This document shows positions 1 to 8,369 of a DNA stretch of 53,200 nt, one piece after another. Position 1 is the stretch's first letter. Each line of letters opens with the position of its first letter. Both the position numbers and the translations under genes were made by a program. The notes under the pieces were generated by a model, which made no database searches, was not told the origin of the DNA, and was given only the letters and a program-made list of their open reading frames with translations. The stretch comes from Latilactobacillus fragifolii (GTDB lineage Bacteria; Bacillota; Bacilli; Lactobacillales; Lactobacillaceae): assembly GCF_905332535.1 (NCBI RefSeq), contig NZ_CAJOCF010000008.1:1-53200 (forward strand), read 5' to 3'.

Positions 1-127
1 TAAAAGGTGACGAACAACAGCGCAATAGTTATATCGATGCTTTAGAAGCAGGTAATAAAGATGGCAACATGGATCCTTTTGTCGATTATATTGCAGACAA
101 AACCGAAGAAACATTAATTCAACGCAA
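1..127. repeat. Terminal overlap, copy 1 (circular closure)
   Basis: These 127 bases are identical to 53074-53200 at the other end of the window. The repeat lies inside one Fic-family reading frame that continues without a break when the ends are joined, so it is an assembly overlap of a circular molecule and not a biological repeat. 127 is also a common largest k-mer in short-read assembly. The true circle is 53,073 bp. Confidence 0.96.
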
Positions 128-227
128 TGAAATTCTTGCAAGAAACGAAAAGAATATCGAAGAAGCAGCAAAGGAAACTAACCTAAGGCCTAAATTCCGT
201 GATAATGAAAATGATATAGAAAGATAA
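1..227 (+). CDS. Fic-family protein, C-terminal part (continues from 52452)
   Basis: This is the 3' end of the Fic gene that starts at 52452. Joining the ends at the 127-base overlap gives one uninterrupted frame of 282 codons; this piece holds roughly the last 74 residues and stops with TAA at 225-227. The tail is charged and Glu/Asn/Lys rich, with no further recognisable motif. The stop overlaps a possible ATG of the next frame (TAATG), but the better start of the next gene is at 251. See the entry at 52452 for the catalytic and inhibitory motifs. Confidence 0.9.
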   Translation, partial: KGDEQQRNSYIDALEAGNKDGNMDPFVDYIADKTEETLIQRNEILARNEKNIEEAAKETNLRPKFRDNENDIER

Positions 228-250
228 TGCATGTGAAAGGAGTAGCGTCT

Positions 251-1024
251 ATGGTAGATAATACGGCACTCGCAAAGTTTATTACATCTTTAGGGTCACT
301 AAACGGTTATGGCAGTACTGTTTTACAAACAAAAAAAGCGTTAGATGAAGGATCAACTAAACCACTACGCCAAAATGTTGACGATATTGCAATCTTTCAA
401 GATTCTTTAAAAGGAATTGATGCCATTAAAAAGATTGGTTTTTCTGCTGATGGTATTATTGCTATTAATAAAGCATTCAATAGTGATTCTGATGAACAAC
501 CTAATATGCCTGGCCATTTAAGGAATGCTTATTATAATGATGATGATCGTATTGCCATTACGATTGACGAACATGCTCGTGAATCATATTTTCCTCCTGA
601 AGTTGTCACAAAAAATAATCTTGATGAAATTGTTGATCGATACAATGACTCGGATAAATCAGAGAGAGCTGCTTGGCGGGTTTTTGCTGATTTATCTAAA
701 TTACAACCTTTTCAAGATGGCAATAAGAGAACGGCCTTGATTGCTGCTAATGCAGCTTATGGTACTTTAGAAAATGGAAATTATTTAACATTACCGTTTA
801 ACGATCTTGATCGTGTCGACTTTGTAGTCGGATTAATGCGGTATTATAACGCTAAAGATCCACAAGCTGAAGAAGCAGCATTTAAAAGAATGATGAGTGT
901 ACTACCTTCTAAGCAAGAAAGACAACTTGAATTGAGTAAGCCGATTGTTCAAGAAAACAAAAATGAGTTTAAAACCATTCGCTATAAGCGTGAATTGAAT
1001 CAGTCAGACGATATTGGTTACTAG
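251..1024 (+). CDS. Fic/Doc-fold protein with catalytic His replaced by Gln
   Basis: A 257-residue protein. The start at 251 is chosen because AAAGGAG lies 8 nt upstream; an ATG at 227 has no good ribosome binding site. Around residues 150-162 it carries the Fic/Doc signature as LQPFQDGNKRTA. The family form is HxFx(D/E)GN, and the catalytic histidine position is Gln (about Q152) while the anion-binding DGNKRT loop is kept, most like the Doc subgroup (GNKRTA). It directly follows an intact Fic gene and the mazEF pair, so it is probably the last gene of that operon. With the histidine missing, AMP transfer or Doc-type kinase activity is not expected; a regulatory or partner role is an inference. 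The N-terminal 100 residues are not recognised. Confidence 0.75.
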   Translation: MVDNTALAKFITSLGSLNGYGSTVLQTKKALDEGSTKPLRQNVDDIAIFQDSLKGIDAIKKIGFSADGIIAINKAFNSDSDEQPNMPGHLRNAYYNDDDRIAITIDEHARESYFPPEVVTKNNLDEIVDRYNDSDKSERAAWRVFADLSKLQPFQDGNKRTALIAANAAYGTLENGNYLTLPFNDLDRVDFVVGLMRYYNAKDPQAEEAAFKRMMSVLPSKQERQLELSKPIVQENKNEFKTIRYKRELNQSDDIGY

Positions 1025-1107
1025 AAACCTGTAGTTAGAAAGTAGTTGTGGTGGTATACTAATTTTATTAGAATTACAAAAATTAAGGTTATTTATGGGA
1101 GAAGAAA

Positions 1108-1587
1108 ATGAAAAAAGTGGTAAGTATTTTATTGCCTATGGTTGCTGTAATATTAGTACTTGTAGGGTGTGGTAAAAGTAGTATGATGGGCGAAAAAAAG
1201 ACTGTATCAGAAGTTGATCGATTGTTGACTGAAAAAGGGCAGCAATTTCAGTTAGATTATATGCATTTCGAAGTAAAAACACCCAATCATATAACCGCTA
1301 CTGATACTACTAATGGATATAAAAATTATCTTTCATTTGAAAAAATTGATACTACAAATGATAAAAGGTATGCTATATACAAAATTCAAAGTACTGGAAA
1401 TGGACCATATAAGTTTTTAGACGGTAAAACAGCGGCATTAATAAAGCGAAACAAAAATAAAAATTCTGTCCTAACTATTTGTATAGGAAACAAGAAAAAG
1501 TTGACGACTAAAAGAATTGATAGAAATATACAAAAAAATCAAAATGTACAAGGTGGCAGCACCTACGATCTAAAAATTCAGAAATAA
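1108..1587 (+). CDS. Putative lipoprotein
   Basis: A 159-residue protein with an N-terminal signal (MKK, then a hydrophobic run) ending in a lipobox LVGC at about residues 18-21, so a lipid-anchored surface protein is expected. The rest is Lys/Thr/Asn rich with no recognised domain. GGAGAAGA lies just upstream of the ATG. A possible -10 box TATACT (about 1055) lies between the Fic operon and this gene, so it may be transcribed separately. It sits directly before the transfer operon; small lipoproteins at such positions are sometimes surface-exclusion proteins, but nothing in the sequence proves that here. Confidence 0.7.
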   Translation: MKKVVSILLPMVAVILVLVGCGKSSMMGEKKTVSEVDRLLTEKGQQFQLDYMHFEVKTPNHITATDTTNGYKNYLSFEKIDTTNDKRYAIYKIQSTGNGPYKFLDGKTAALIKRNKNKNSVLTICIGNKKKLTTKRIDRNIQKNQNVQGGSTYDLKIQK

Positions 1588-1648
1588 AATTGATAAGTAC
1601 GATGAGAGCGTCAAACATGTGAACAGTGGAATTAAAATAGAAGAATAA

Positions 1649-1684
1649 AAAAAGATACCCCTTTTACAAGGGGTATCTTTTTTT
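1649..1684 (+). terminator. Rho-independent terminator
   Basis: Stem AAAGATACCCC / GGGGTATCTTT with a short loop and a run of seven T. It closes the lipoprotein transcript and lies only about 15 bases before the next start, so it may also attenuate read-through into the transfer operon. Confidence 0.85.
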
Positions 1685-1698
1685 GGAAAGGATTTAAT

Positions 1699-3831
1699 AT
1701 GAACAATTTTTTACTGGCCACCGCATGGTGGGGTGACAATGATGAGGAAGCGAAGACGGCCCTTAAATTTCTAACGAAACATTCAGATATACTGCATTAT
1801 CAGGATTTATGGGGCTTTATTCTCGCAAAGTGTAAGTGGGGTATAATTAGATTTTTCTATACAATCAATGAATGGTTGGCCAAACTGATGCCGAGAGTGT
1901 TTGATTTAAAAGGCTTATTACATGATGCCGGTTTTACTGATTTAAATTCAGCGATTATTAATGGTGGGATAGTTGCGGCTTTAATGGGTTTTTTCTTGAC
2001 ATGGGCGTTTTTTAAAAAAAGTTTATTTCCCAACAGTTCAGAATCAGTCAAAAAGATCATTACACAGGTCTTTATTGCCGTTATTTTAATTGGTGGTACT
2101 GGTTCAATTATTGATACTTTATTTGATATATCCGAAAAAACATATACCTCAGTTACTGGTGAAACAACTAAGAATGATTTGGCTATGACGTTGATCAAAA
2201 ATAATACAACCGATTTATTTAAAGTGGCTGATAATGGTTGGAAGAGCGATAAAGCAAGTCAGAATAGTTTAAATAAAGATAATTTTGAGAGTTCTGATAT
2301 GTCAGCTATACTGTCGTATAAAAAAGTAGATGAGTTAAAAGAAGATAACAAGGAAATGGGCTACTTGGCATATAGATCAAATTACGATACTAATGGAAAT
2401 CAAATTGCTACTAAAATTGCTGATGATCAAGGACTAATCAAAGTTTATGATCCCGGCTATGCACGTTATTCAGCGAAAGGCATTGTATTAATTCCAGGAC
2501 TAGGGGCTTTGGCAATCGCCAAAGCCTTTATTTTGTATATGACGATCTATACAATTCTCTCCATTGGAATTGCGGCATTAATTGCACCTTTTGTCTACGC
2601 GACAGATTTAGAAAGTGGCAAACGTACTAAGGAAGTCATTAGTGATCTATTGAAAATGATTATTCTAATTGCCGCTTTAGGGATTGAATATAAGTTTTAT
2701 GTCATTGCGTTAAGTTATATCGCAGATAAGTTAACCGATCCATTGCTATATGTCTTGGGTCTAATTGCGGCGACAGTCTTGCTACTATTTGGGTCACAGA
2801 AGTTCTTAAAATATTTTGGTGTTGATACATCAATTAAAAGCTCCGGATCAGGTTTATTTAAAGCGGCTGCGGCAACAACAGTGGCGACACGATTACTTAA
2901 AGGTGCTGGAACGAAAGGTAAAGAAGGTATTAAGTCAATTAAAGACCGGAATAGTACACCAAACGATGGTGCAACAGCTAGTCTAAATAATGGTGGAGGT
3001 TCAGATGTTAATACTGGTGATACAGATAATGCTAGTGATTCAATCAAGAAAACGAATATTCCAAAGGCATTAGCAAAAACAGCTGGTTATATTGGCGTTC
3101 GTGGAGTTGATGGTGCATTTCAAGATGGCACTGGTATGGCTAAAGACAAGGTTGTTGATACAAGTAAAGCCGTTGTCAACGGTGTAAAAGATAAGGTTGA
3201 CGGTATCAAAGATAAAGTTGGTGGAGCGGTTGATAATATGAAAGAGGCTTATAAGTCAGGTCAAAATACCGGAGTCGATAAATATAGTCAACATATGGGT
3301 AAACCTGGAGTGGATAATACCCCAAGTGAGATAACGATGACTCCAAGCGGCGGTGGCACTTTACCAGAAGTTGACACAGCAGCTGAAGTAACGCCAACAA
3401 GTGGATCTAATACGCCAAAACAAATGTCTAAAGACTTACCAGCTGGCAGTCAAGGACAAGCCGCTGAAGCTCGTGACCAACAAACAACGTTACCAAATCC
3501 TAATGAACAAGCAGCAAATAACAAGCCAGTTATGGAAGCACAAGACACTGATACACCACTTAGTCCAAATCCTAATACCCCAAGTGCTGATTCGGAAGCG
3601 ACTAATGACAAACAGGTTGCGCGTCAAAAAGACCTGAACGAGGTAGTGCACCCAGAAACACCAGCAGTACCTGCTCAAAGTCCGGTTAATGGCCAAAGTG
3701 ATCAAAAAACTGTAACTGCGCCAAAAGAGATAAACGCACGTCAACAAACAGCTAAAGCACCGGTTCCTAAAAAGGCCCCTAAAACTAAAGCTGAAGTTCA
3801 ACGTCGATTGGAGGAAATGAACCGTGGATAA
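1699..3831 (+). CDS. trsL: VirB6/TrbL-like conjugation membrane protein (TrsL-like)
   Basis: A 710-residue polytopic membrane protein. Hydrophobic segments occur at about residues 95-115, 120-145, 260-300 and 310-365, followed by a long hydrophilic C-terminal half (from about 390) rich in Gly, Asn, Thr, Pro and Gln and ending in a basic stretch. This is the usual layout of VirB6/TrbL-like channel proteins of Gram-positive type IV secretion systems. It starts the block of transfer genes and overlaps the next gene by 8 bases. AAAGGA precedes the ATG. The assignment rests on topology and gene order rather than a catalytic motif; the C-terminal region is low complexity. Confidence 0.75.
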   Translation: MNNFLLATAWWGDNDEEAKTALKFLTKHSDILHYQDLWGFILAKCKWGIIRFFYTINEWLAKLMPRVFDLKGLLHDAGFTDLNSAIINGGIVAALMGFFLTWAFFKKSLFPNSSESVKKIITQVFIAVILIGGTGSIIDTLFDISEKTYTSVTGETTKNDLAMTLIKNNTTDLFKVADNGWKSDKASQNSLNKDNFESSDMSAILSYKKVDELKEDNKEMGYLAYRSNYDTNGNQIATKIADDQGLIKVYDPGYARYSAKGIVLIPGLGALAIAKAFILYMTIYTILSIGIAALIAPFVYATDLESGKRTKEVISDLLKMIILIAALGIEYKFYVIALSYIADKLTDPLLYVLGLIAATVLLLFGSQKFLKYFGVDTSIKSSGSGLFKAAAATTVATRLLKGAGTKGKEGIKSIKDRNSTPNDGATASLNNGGGSDVNTGDTDNASDSIKKTNIPKALAKTAGYIGVRGVDGAFQDGTGMAKDKVVDTSKAVVNGVKDKVDGIKDKVGGAVDNMKEAYKSGQNTGVDKYSQHMGKPGVDNTPSEITMTPSGGGTLPEVDTAAEVTPTSGSNTPKQMSKDLPAGSQGQAAEARDQQTTLPNPNEQAANNKPVMEAQDTDTPLSPNPNTPSADSEATNDKQVARQKDLNEVVHPETPAVPAQSPVNGQSDQKTVTAPKEINARQQTAKAPVPKKAPKTKAEVQRRLEEMNRG

Positions 3832-4180
3832 GTATTATAATATGAAAAATATTCGAGATGTTAAGCTGCCAATGATGATTGGGAGTATGATACGGTTATT
3901 CGACATTATTATATGTGCTGTAGTTCCAATCCTCGTTTATAAATTAACCGAAATTTTTAATATGAATTCTTGGCAAATGCTAGGAATTACAGTTCTTTCA
4001 TTCTGTCTAACAATTTTTTTAGTTAAACATAGTTCTCACAATCCTAAAGAACCGAATGCTAAGCTACTATTATATGGCTTTGTAATGGATCAGAAACACT
4101 ATTATGCGTTAGATCGAATGCACAATTATGCTAAAGATTTAGATAACTATCGTAATTTTAAACGAAATGGAGATTACTAA
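3824..4180 (+). CDS. Small conjugation membrane protein (TrsC/VirB3-like position)
   Basis: 118 residues, GTG start with GGAGG upstream, overlapping the previous gene and the next ATG (TAATG). Two adjacent hydrophobic segments (about residues 22-45 and 50-68) are followed by a soluble tail. Small two-helix proteins ahead of a VirB4-type ATPase are typically VirB3/TrsC/PrgI-like components of the inner-membrane platform. The match is by size, topology and order, not by a defining motif. Confidence 0.65.
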   Translation: MDKYYNMKNIRDVKLPMMIGSMIRLFDIIICAVVPILVYKLTEIFNMNSWQMLGITVLSFCLTIFLVKHSSHNPKEPNAKLLLYGFVMDQKHYYALDRMHNYAKDLDNYRNFKRNGDY

Positions 4181-4779
4181 TGAAAAAAATTGAATCAGGA
4201 TTAAATGAACCAGTAGGCTCTTTTTTTAATCACAAAGGAGATACGTCAATTCTCAATGCAGTACCTTACAAACGTTGTACACCTGAAGGAATTGTTATTA
4301 AAAAAGATGATACTTGTCAGGCATTTTTATCTGTCAAGACACTTGATTTAGATTCAATGAATGATGACGAGCTAGCAACTTTTGCAGATGCTTATACGCG
4401 CCTTAACAAGATTTATAGTGAACCGCTAAAGTTAATTTCAATGTCGCGTAAAACAGCCGTTCCTAAACAAATTGGATATTGGAAGCACAAGAGTCAAGTT
4501 TCCGCTAAACAACTGGTCACTAATCAGAATACTGATAGCGCTCGAGTTATGAACGAGATTAGTCGTTCAACGATTGGTAAGCTAGAAGATATCGAGAAAA
4601 ATAAAGTCGATCTAAAGTTTTATTACATTGTGTTTGCTGATAGTCAACAAAGTTTAATTAAAAAGATTAGAGTTTTACAGGCTGTTGGGAGTCGTGACTT
4701 TGGTCTTCAGATGTGTAATAAAGAAGAAGTCACCCATATTCTTTATCGTATGAATAATATGAATGATGAAAGTGAATAA
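4180..4779 (+). CDS. trsD: TrsD-like conjugation protein
   Basis: A 199-residue soluble protein, translationally coupled to the preceding gene. No signal peptide, membrane helix or nucleotide-binding motif. In Trs-type systems a protein of this size lies just upstream of the VirB4-like ATPase and resembles the N-terminal part of such ATPases; here the ATPase gene begins about 1.6 kb further on because an unrelated cassette lies between. The assignment comes from recalled family resemblance and gene order. Confidence 0.65.
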   Translation: MKKIESGLNEPVGSFFNHKGDTSILNAVPYKRCTPEGIVIKKDDTCQAFLSVKTLDLDSMNDDELATFADAYTRLNKIYSEPLKLISMSRKTAVPKQIGYWKHKSQVSAKQLVTNQNTDSARVMNEISRSTIGKLEDIEKNKVDLKFYYIVFADSQQSLIKKIRVLQAVGSRDFGLQMCNKEEVTHILYRMNNMNDESE

Positions 4780-4805
4780 AACAGTATTTAAAAAGTGCTA
4801 GATTG

Positions 4806-4845
4806 AAAAAAGGAAGTAGCTTCTAATTAGAAGTTACTTCCTTTT
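4806..4845. terminator. Bidirectional terminator
   Basis: Stem GGAAGTAGCTTCTAA / TTAGAAGTTACTTCC with T-rich sequence on both sides, so it can end the rightward transfer transcript after 4779 and also a leftward transcript that would carry the small peptide gene 4823-4918. Confidence 0.8.
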
Positions 4846-4918
4846 TCTTCTTACGTTCTTTTAATTTTTTTAACAGAACACTAATCACGAGAATTTCCCA
4901 AATAATCAAGTTAATCAT
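4823..4918 (-). CDS. Possible small hydrophobic toxin-like peptide
   Basis: A 31-residue frame on the minus strand, too short for routine gene calling. It begins MINLIIWEILVISVLL and ends in a Lys/Arg-rich tail (KKLKERKKKK). A hydrophobic helix followed by a basic tail is the shape of type I toxins of the Fst/Ldr kind. TAGGTG lies about 9 nt upstream of the ATG. Its stop codon lies inside the bidirectional terminator. No antisense RNA promoter was clearly found, so this is a candidate only. Confidence 0.4.
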   Translation of the reverse strand: MINLIIWEILVISVLLKKLKERKKKKEVTSN

Positions 4919-5142
4919 TCAATGCACCTACTTATTATTTTCTTTTAACTGCAATATAACACTAATAAAGCATCAACAATCTATAGTTTACGAATAATTA
5001 ATAATAATAAAGAAAAATTAATGCTGAGAGACGCACGAGAAGGTCGAGTTCGTTTAATAAACCGGTGGTTGGTGGCGAAAAGACTAATAATTCAACTTAC
5101 AAAAAGAATAATTACAAATATACAATAAAAGAGGTAAAATAA

Positions 5143-5382
5143 ATGGCAAAAGAAGGTACAAATCAAGCGAACCCATTACTTAAAAATGGTCAGTGGCAAA
5201 TTGAAGACCACACGCAAGGTCAAGATTGTAGTGAAGCATTGTTATTTATGATGAAAGATCGTGATCATGAATTTGCACTGCCCCTATCTGTTGTTTTGAG
5301 CTGTTTGCGGGTAGCTGAAACAGAAGGTTATGTGCCATCATTGTCAGATAATTGGTGGATAGATGTAAAAAATGCCTATTAG
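5143..5382 (+). CDS. Unknown 79-residue protein in the transfer-operon insert
   Basis: Not recognised. ATG preceded by AAAGAGGT. The protein is acidic to neutral and soluble, with no signal or membrane helix; the C-terminal part contains LSDNWWIDV. It lies 17 bases before the 299-residue gene, with which it probably forms a two-gene unit placed between the TrsD-like and VirB4-like genes. The 224 bases upstream of it (4919-5142) hold no clear gene; they are AT-rich apart from a GC-richer patch near 5020-5080. Confidence 0.65.
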   Translation: MAKEGTNQANPLLKNGQWQIEDHTQGQDCSEALLFMMKDRDHEFALPLSVVLSCLRVAETEGYVPSLSDNWWIDVKNAY

Positions 5383-5399
5383 CTAAATGAGGTGCTCGA

Positions 5400-6299
5400 T
5401 TGGATATTTTTAAATTAAAAACTGGCATTAACCCAGCTTACAAAATTACTAAGGTGAATTTTGAAGAAAAAACATTGAAAGAAGAACCTTACGTACAGAA
5501 ACAGGTCAATACAGTATCATATTATGCAGTCTGCCCTAAATGTGATAATCCAATTCAGATTGTTGGGTTACAAAAAAATACAAGTGAATCTGGTAGAAAA
5601 CCGTATGGCAGACATAATAAAGGTGACGTTATCGGGTTAGCCCCATACTCTGAAATCGATTATTTAGAGTGCCCTTTTTCTAATCCTAGCTGGGTCAAAA
5701 AACCAGGTAAGCGTAGTCCTAAAAGCCCATTAGCGAATAGGACGTTACGCGCTATGCGTGATTATTTTGACTGTGTTATCAAACTATTGGAAGAAAGGAC
5801 GGGGTTGAGGTTTAGTCGTAACTTAGCGAAACAAATGTTGGAAAGTTATTTATTAGATGAAGGCTGGTTATATCGCCAAGCGACACTTAATAATATTCCC
5901 TGGATATTAGGCGAAAGTTCACCGGCAATTCCTTTATTTGGACGATATCTTTATAAAGACAGTGCTTTAAGTCAAGCTATCCACACTAAATGTACGGATA
6001 TCGCACTAGAACCAGCAGCGTATTCCGCAGACTTGGTTCAAATTAGAAATAAACCAGGGCAATTTATTCGCTTGGAATTTATATTTTGTAATCATCAACA
6101 AACGATTAAAGGCGAAAGTATGCAAGAAACGATTGATTTTTGGGTTTTTTCCAAAAACAATGCTGGACATGTTGATACCATATTTAGAAAAACAATCCCA
6201 ATTGAAGCCAACGATCTTGTTAATTTAATCCAGGAAAGTGAACATCGAAATATTCAATTACTCGCAATTGCGAAAGAACTAACAAAAAATTATATATAA
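5400..6299 (+). CDS. Unknown 299-residue protein with a CxxC zinc-ribbon-like motif
   Basis: Not recognised. TTG start with GAGGTG 6-7 nt upstream. Near residues 42-47 it has YAVCPKCDNPIQI, a zinc-knuckle-like CxxC pair, with a further Cys in ECPF about 50 residues on; the four cysteines could hold one zinc. The middle is basic and helical, and the C-terminal third looks like alternating strands and helices. No catalytic motif of a nuclease, ATPase or methylase was seen. It follows the 79-residue gene and ends in its own terminator, so it reads as a cargo module inserted in the transfer operon. Defence, anti-defence or an accessory transfer role are all possible. Confidence 0.7.
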   Translation: MDIFKLKTGINPAYKITKVNFEEKTLKEEPYVQKQVNTVSYYAVCPKCDNPIQIVGLQKNTSESGRKPYGRHNKGDVIGLAPYSEIDYLECPFSNPSWVKKPGKRSPKSPLANRTLRAMRDYFDCVIKLLEERTGLRFSRNLAKQMLESYLLDEGWLYRQATLNNIPWILGESSPAIPLFGRYLYKDSALSQAIHTKCTDIALEPAAYSADLVQIRNKPGQFIRLEFIFCNHQQTIKGESMQETIDFWVFSKNNAGHVDTIFRKTIPIEANDLVNLIQESEHRNIQLLAIAKELTKNYI

Positions 6300-6307
6300 A
6301 AATGAGG

Positions 6308-6336
6308 GCCTGAATCTTAATAGATTCGGCTTTTTT
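6308..6336 (+). terminator. Rho-independent terminator
   Basis: Imperfect stem GCCTGAATC / GATTCGGC followed by six T, directly after the 299-residue gene. It separates the inserted cassette from the VirB4-like gene. Confidence 0.75.
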
Positions 6337-6365
6337 AATACAATCAAATAAGGAGTGAACAACAT

Positions 6366-8339
6366 TTGTTAGAAATTATTGATAAAATTCGTGGACAGGC
6401 GGGTATGCCGCTTGATCCGCATAATAAATTTACACGGAAGCAATTAGTGAACCTAGAAAAAGAAGGCTATGACCTAGATTGGTTGAAACAGATTGCGCCA
6501 CAAGGTGGCCTTTATTTCGATGAAGTCTCCGGAGTTGAAAGTGATGGGTTATTTAACTGTTTAGAAATCAATGGCTTTAGTAAGTTACCGAAGTTTGCCT
6601 GGTTGTCGGCCATGATGAACAATCAATATACAATTTCAACCCTCGATACAATGACTGATCCCAAAGATAAATTAATCAATGATATTGAAGCTGGTTTGAA
6701 CGAACTATTGGATCGCTCACAGAACGCTAACAAAACCATTGATCAAGAAAAGTCTAAATCGGAATATTTAGACATGTTAGCTTACGCCGACGCTTTAACC
6801 CAAGGTGGGGAAGTCGCTAAACAAATTCGTCTGAGAATCTATATCTACGCACCGACAAGAGAGTTATTGGAGGAACGAACCGACGCTATTCGTACCGAAA
6901 TCCAAACTTATGATTATAAGGCGAATGTCTTCTTATTTGAGGCTAGCCTTCAATACCAAGCGTTATTCTTAAATCTAAAAGAACAAAAAGAATTATTAAA
7001 TAATCGGACCCCATTCTCAATCCGCAGCTTAAACATCGGTGGTGGGCTACCATTCCACCATCAAAGTTTACTGGATAAAAACGGCTATCCTTATGGCACC
7101 ACCCAAACGGGTGGTGCTTTTATTTGGGATATTTTCGGTAAAACAAACACCCGACTATCTTATAATGGTGCCGTCTTAGGTATGATGGGGGCTGGTAAAT
7201 CCAACCTTTTAAAAATGATTGAAGAAGCCATGACTGGCGCTGGTAATAAAGTCCGGGCGATCGATATTGTTGGTGACTTTAAGACTTTAACTAAGAAACA
7301 GAACGGGGCTTATGTTAATTTGGACGGTTCGGACGGTATGATTAACCCTCTAGAAATCTTTGCCACAATTATTGATCGCGGGACTTTCAAGGTTGATGAG
7401 GCCAAGTCCTTTACCCAAAATATTTCACGTATTTCGGATCAGTTTAGGTTTCTAAACCCCAGTTTCAATAATTACATGATTCAACAATTAAGAACTTACT
7501 TGAGCCAATTCTATATGACAACTGGACTATTACCGAAAGATTTTCAGACTAATCCGCAATTTAAAATAACGGGGCTGAAGGCTGAAGCATACCCAACATT
7601 AAGCGAATTTTTGGCCTATTTAAAACAAATACGTTTACCAGAAAATGCGACACCAAATCAGTTGGAAGCGTTAGAGTCGATTAAATCAACAGTGACCGAT
7701 GCGATTACGAGTTATGGCAATATCTTTGATGGCCACTCTACAATTTCAGACTTATCAGCAAAGCAAATTGTTGTTTTTGGTACAGGTGAACTAGAAAGCC
7801 AAGCGGCTGAAATCTTCCACTGTCAGATATATACTGCTTTAACCATGATGTGGAACCATGCCTTGCAGAATGGGATTCAAATGAAGTACTTATATGATCA
7901 AAACAAAATCAAAAATGAGGACATTATTCGTTGTATTTTGTTCCTCGATGAATGCCACAATATTGTCAATACTAACATGTTATTTGCTGTCCAATTTGTT
8001 TCGCGATTTGAACGTGAAATGCGTAAGTTCTTCGCCGGATTATGGCTAGCGACACAATCACCAGAAGAAATGGTCCCTGAAAATGCGACTGGCGAAGCAC
8101 AAGCAGCGATTAAAACGGTGCTTCAATTTACACAAAATAAAGTGTTGATGCGAACTGATTCTAGTACGATTCCGGCCGTTAAACGCCTGTTAGGAGATTC
8201 AATTACTGATTCAGAATACAACATGTTACCTAGTCTGCAGGTTGGTCAAGCAGTCGTTAACCTAGGCGCTAAGGAAACGTATAAGGTCCAATTTGAACCC
8301 GACAAATCACAATTACGTCGCTTCGAAGGTGGTCAATAG
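6366..8339 (+). CDS. trsE: VirB4-like conjugation ATPase (TrsE-like)
   Basis: A 657-residue ATPase expected to power assembly and substrate passage in the mating channel at the membrane. Walker A is GMMGAGKSNLL (about residues 273-283) and Walker B is CILFLDECHN (about 520-529), with a later arginine-rich region and LATQSPEE typical of VirB4/TraC ATPases. TTG start, AAGGAGTG 9 nt upstream. The N-terminal 220 residues are the usual non-catalytic VirB4 part. The protein is full length and intact. Confidence 0.92.
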   Translation: MLEIIDKIRGQAGMPLDPHNKFTRKQLVNLEKEGYDLDWLKQIAPQGGLYFDEVSGVESDGLFNCLEINGFSKLPKFAWLSAMMNNQYTISTLDTMTDPKDKLINDIEAGLNELLDRSQNANKTIDQEKSKSEYLDMLAYADALTQGGEVAKQIRLRIYIYAPTRELLEERTDAIRTEIQTYDYKANVFLFEASLQYQALFLNLKEQKELLNNRTPFSIRSLNIGGGLPFHHQSLLDKNGYPYGTTQTGGAFIWDIFGKTNTRLSYNGAVLGMMGAGKSNLLKMIEEAMTGAGNKVRAIDIVGDFKTLTKKQNGAYVNLDGSDGMINPLEIFATIIDRGTFKVDEAKSFTQNISRISDQFRFLNPSFNNYMIQQLRTYLSQFYMTTGLLPKDFQTNPQFKITGLKAEAYPTLSEFLAYLKQIRLPENATPNQLEALESIKSTVTDAITSYGNIFDGHSTISDLSAKQIVVFGTGELESQAAEIFHCQIYTALTMMWNHALQNGIQMKYLYDQNKIKNEDIIRCILFLDECHNIVNTNMLFAVQFVSRFEREMRKFFAGLWLATQSPEEMVPENATGEAQAAIKTVLQFTQNKVLMRTDSSTIPAVKRLLGDSITDSEYNMLPSLQVGQAVVNLGAKETYKVQFEPDKSQLRRFEGGQ

Positions 8340-8369
8340 TCAATAAACTTATGAAAAGAGGTTGTTTTG

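Noticed and set aside
1-127. Direct terminal repeat of a linear element or transposon
   Set aside because: The repeat is inside one continuous Fic gene when the ends are joined and has no mobile-element features; circular overlap explains it fully.
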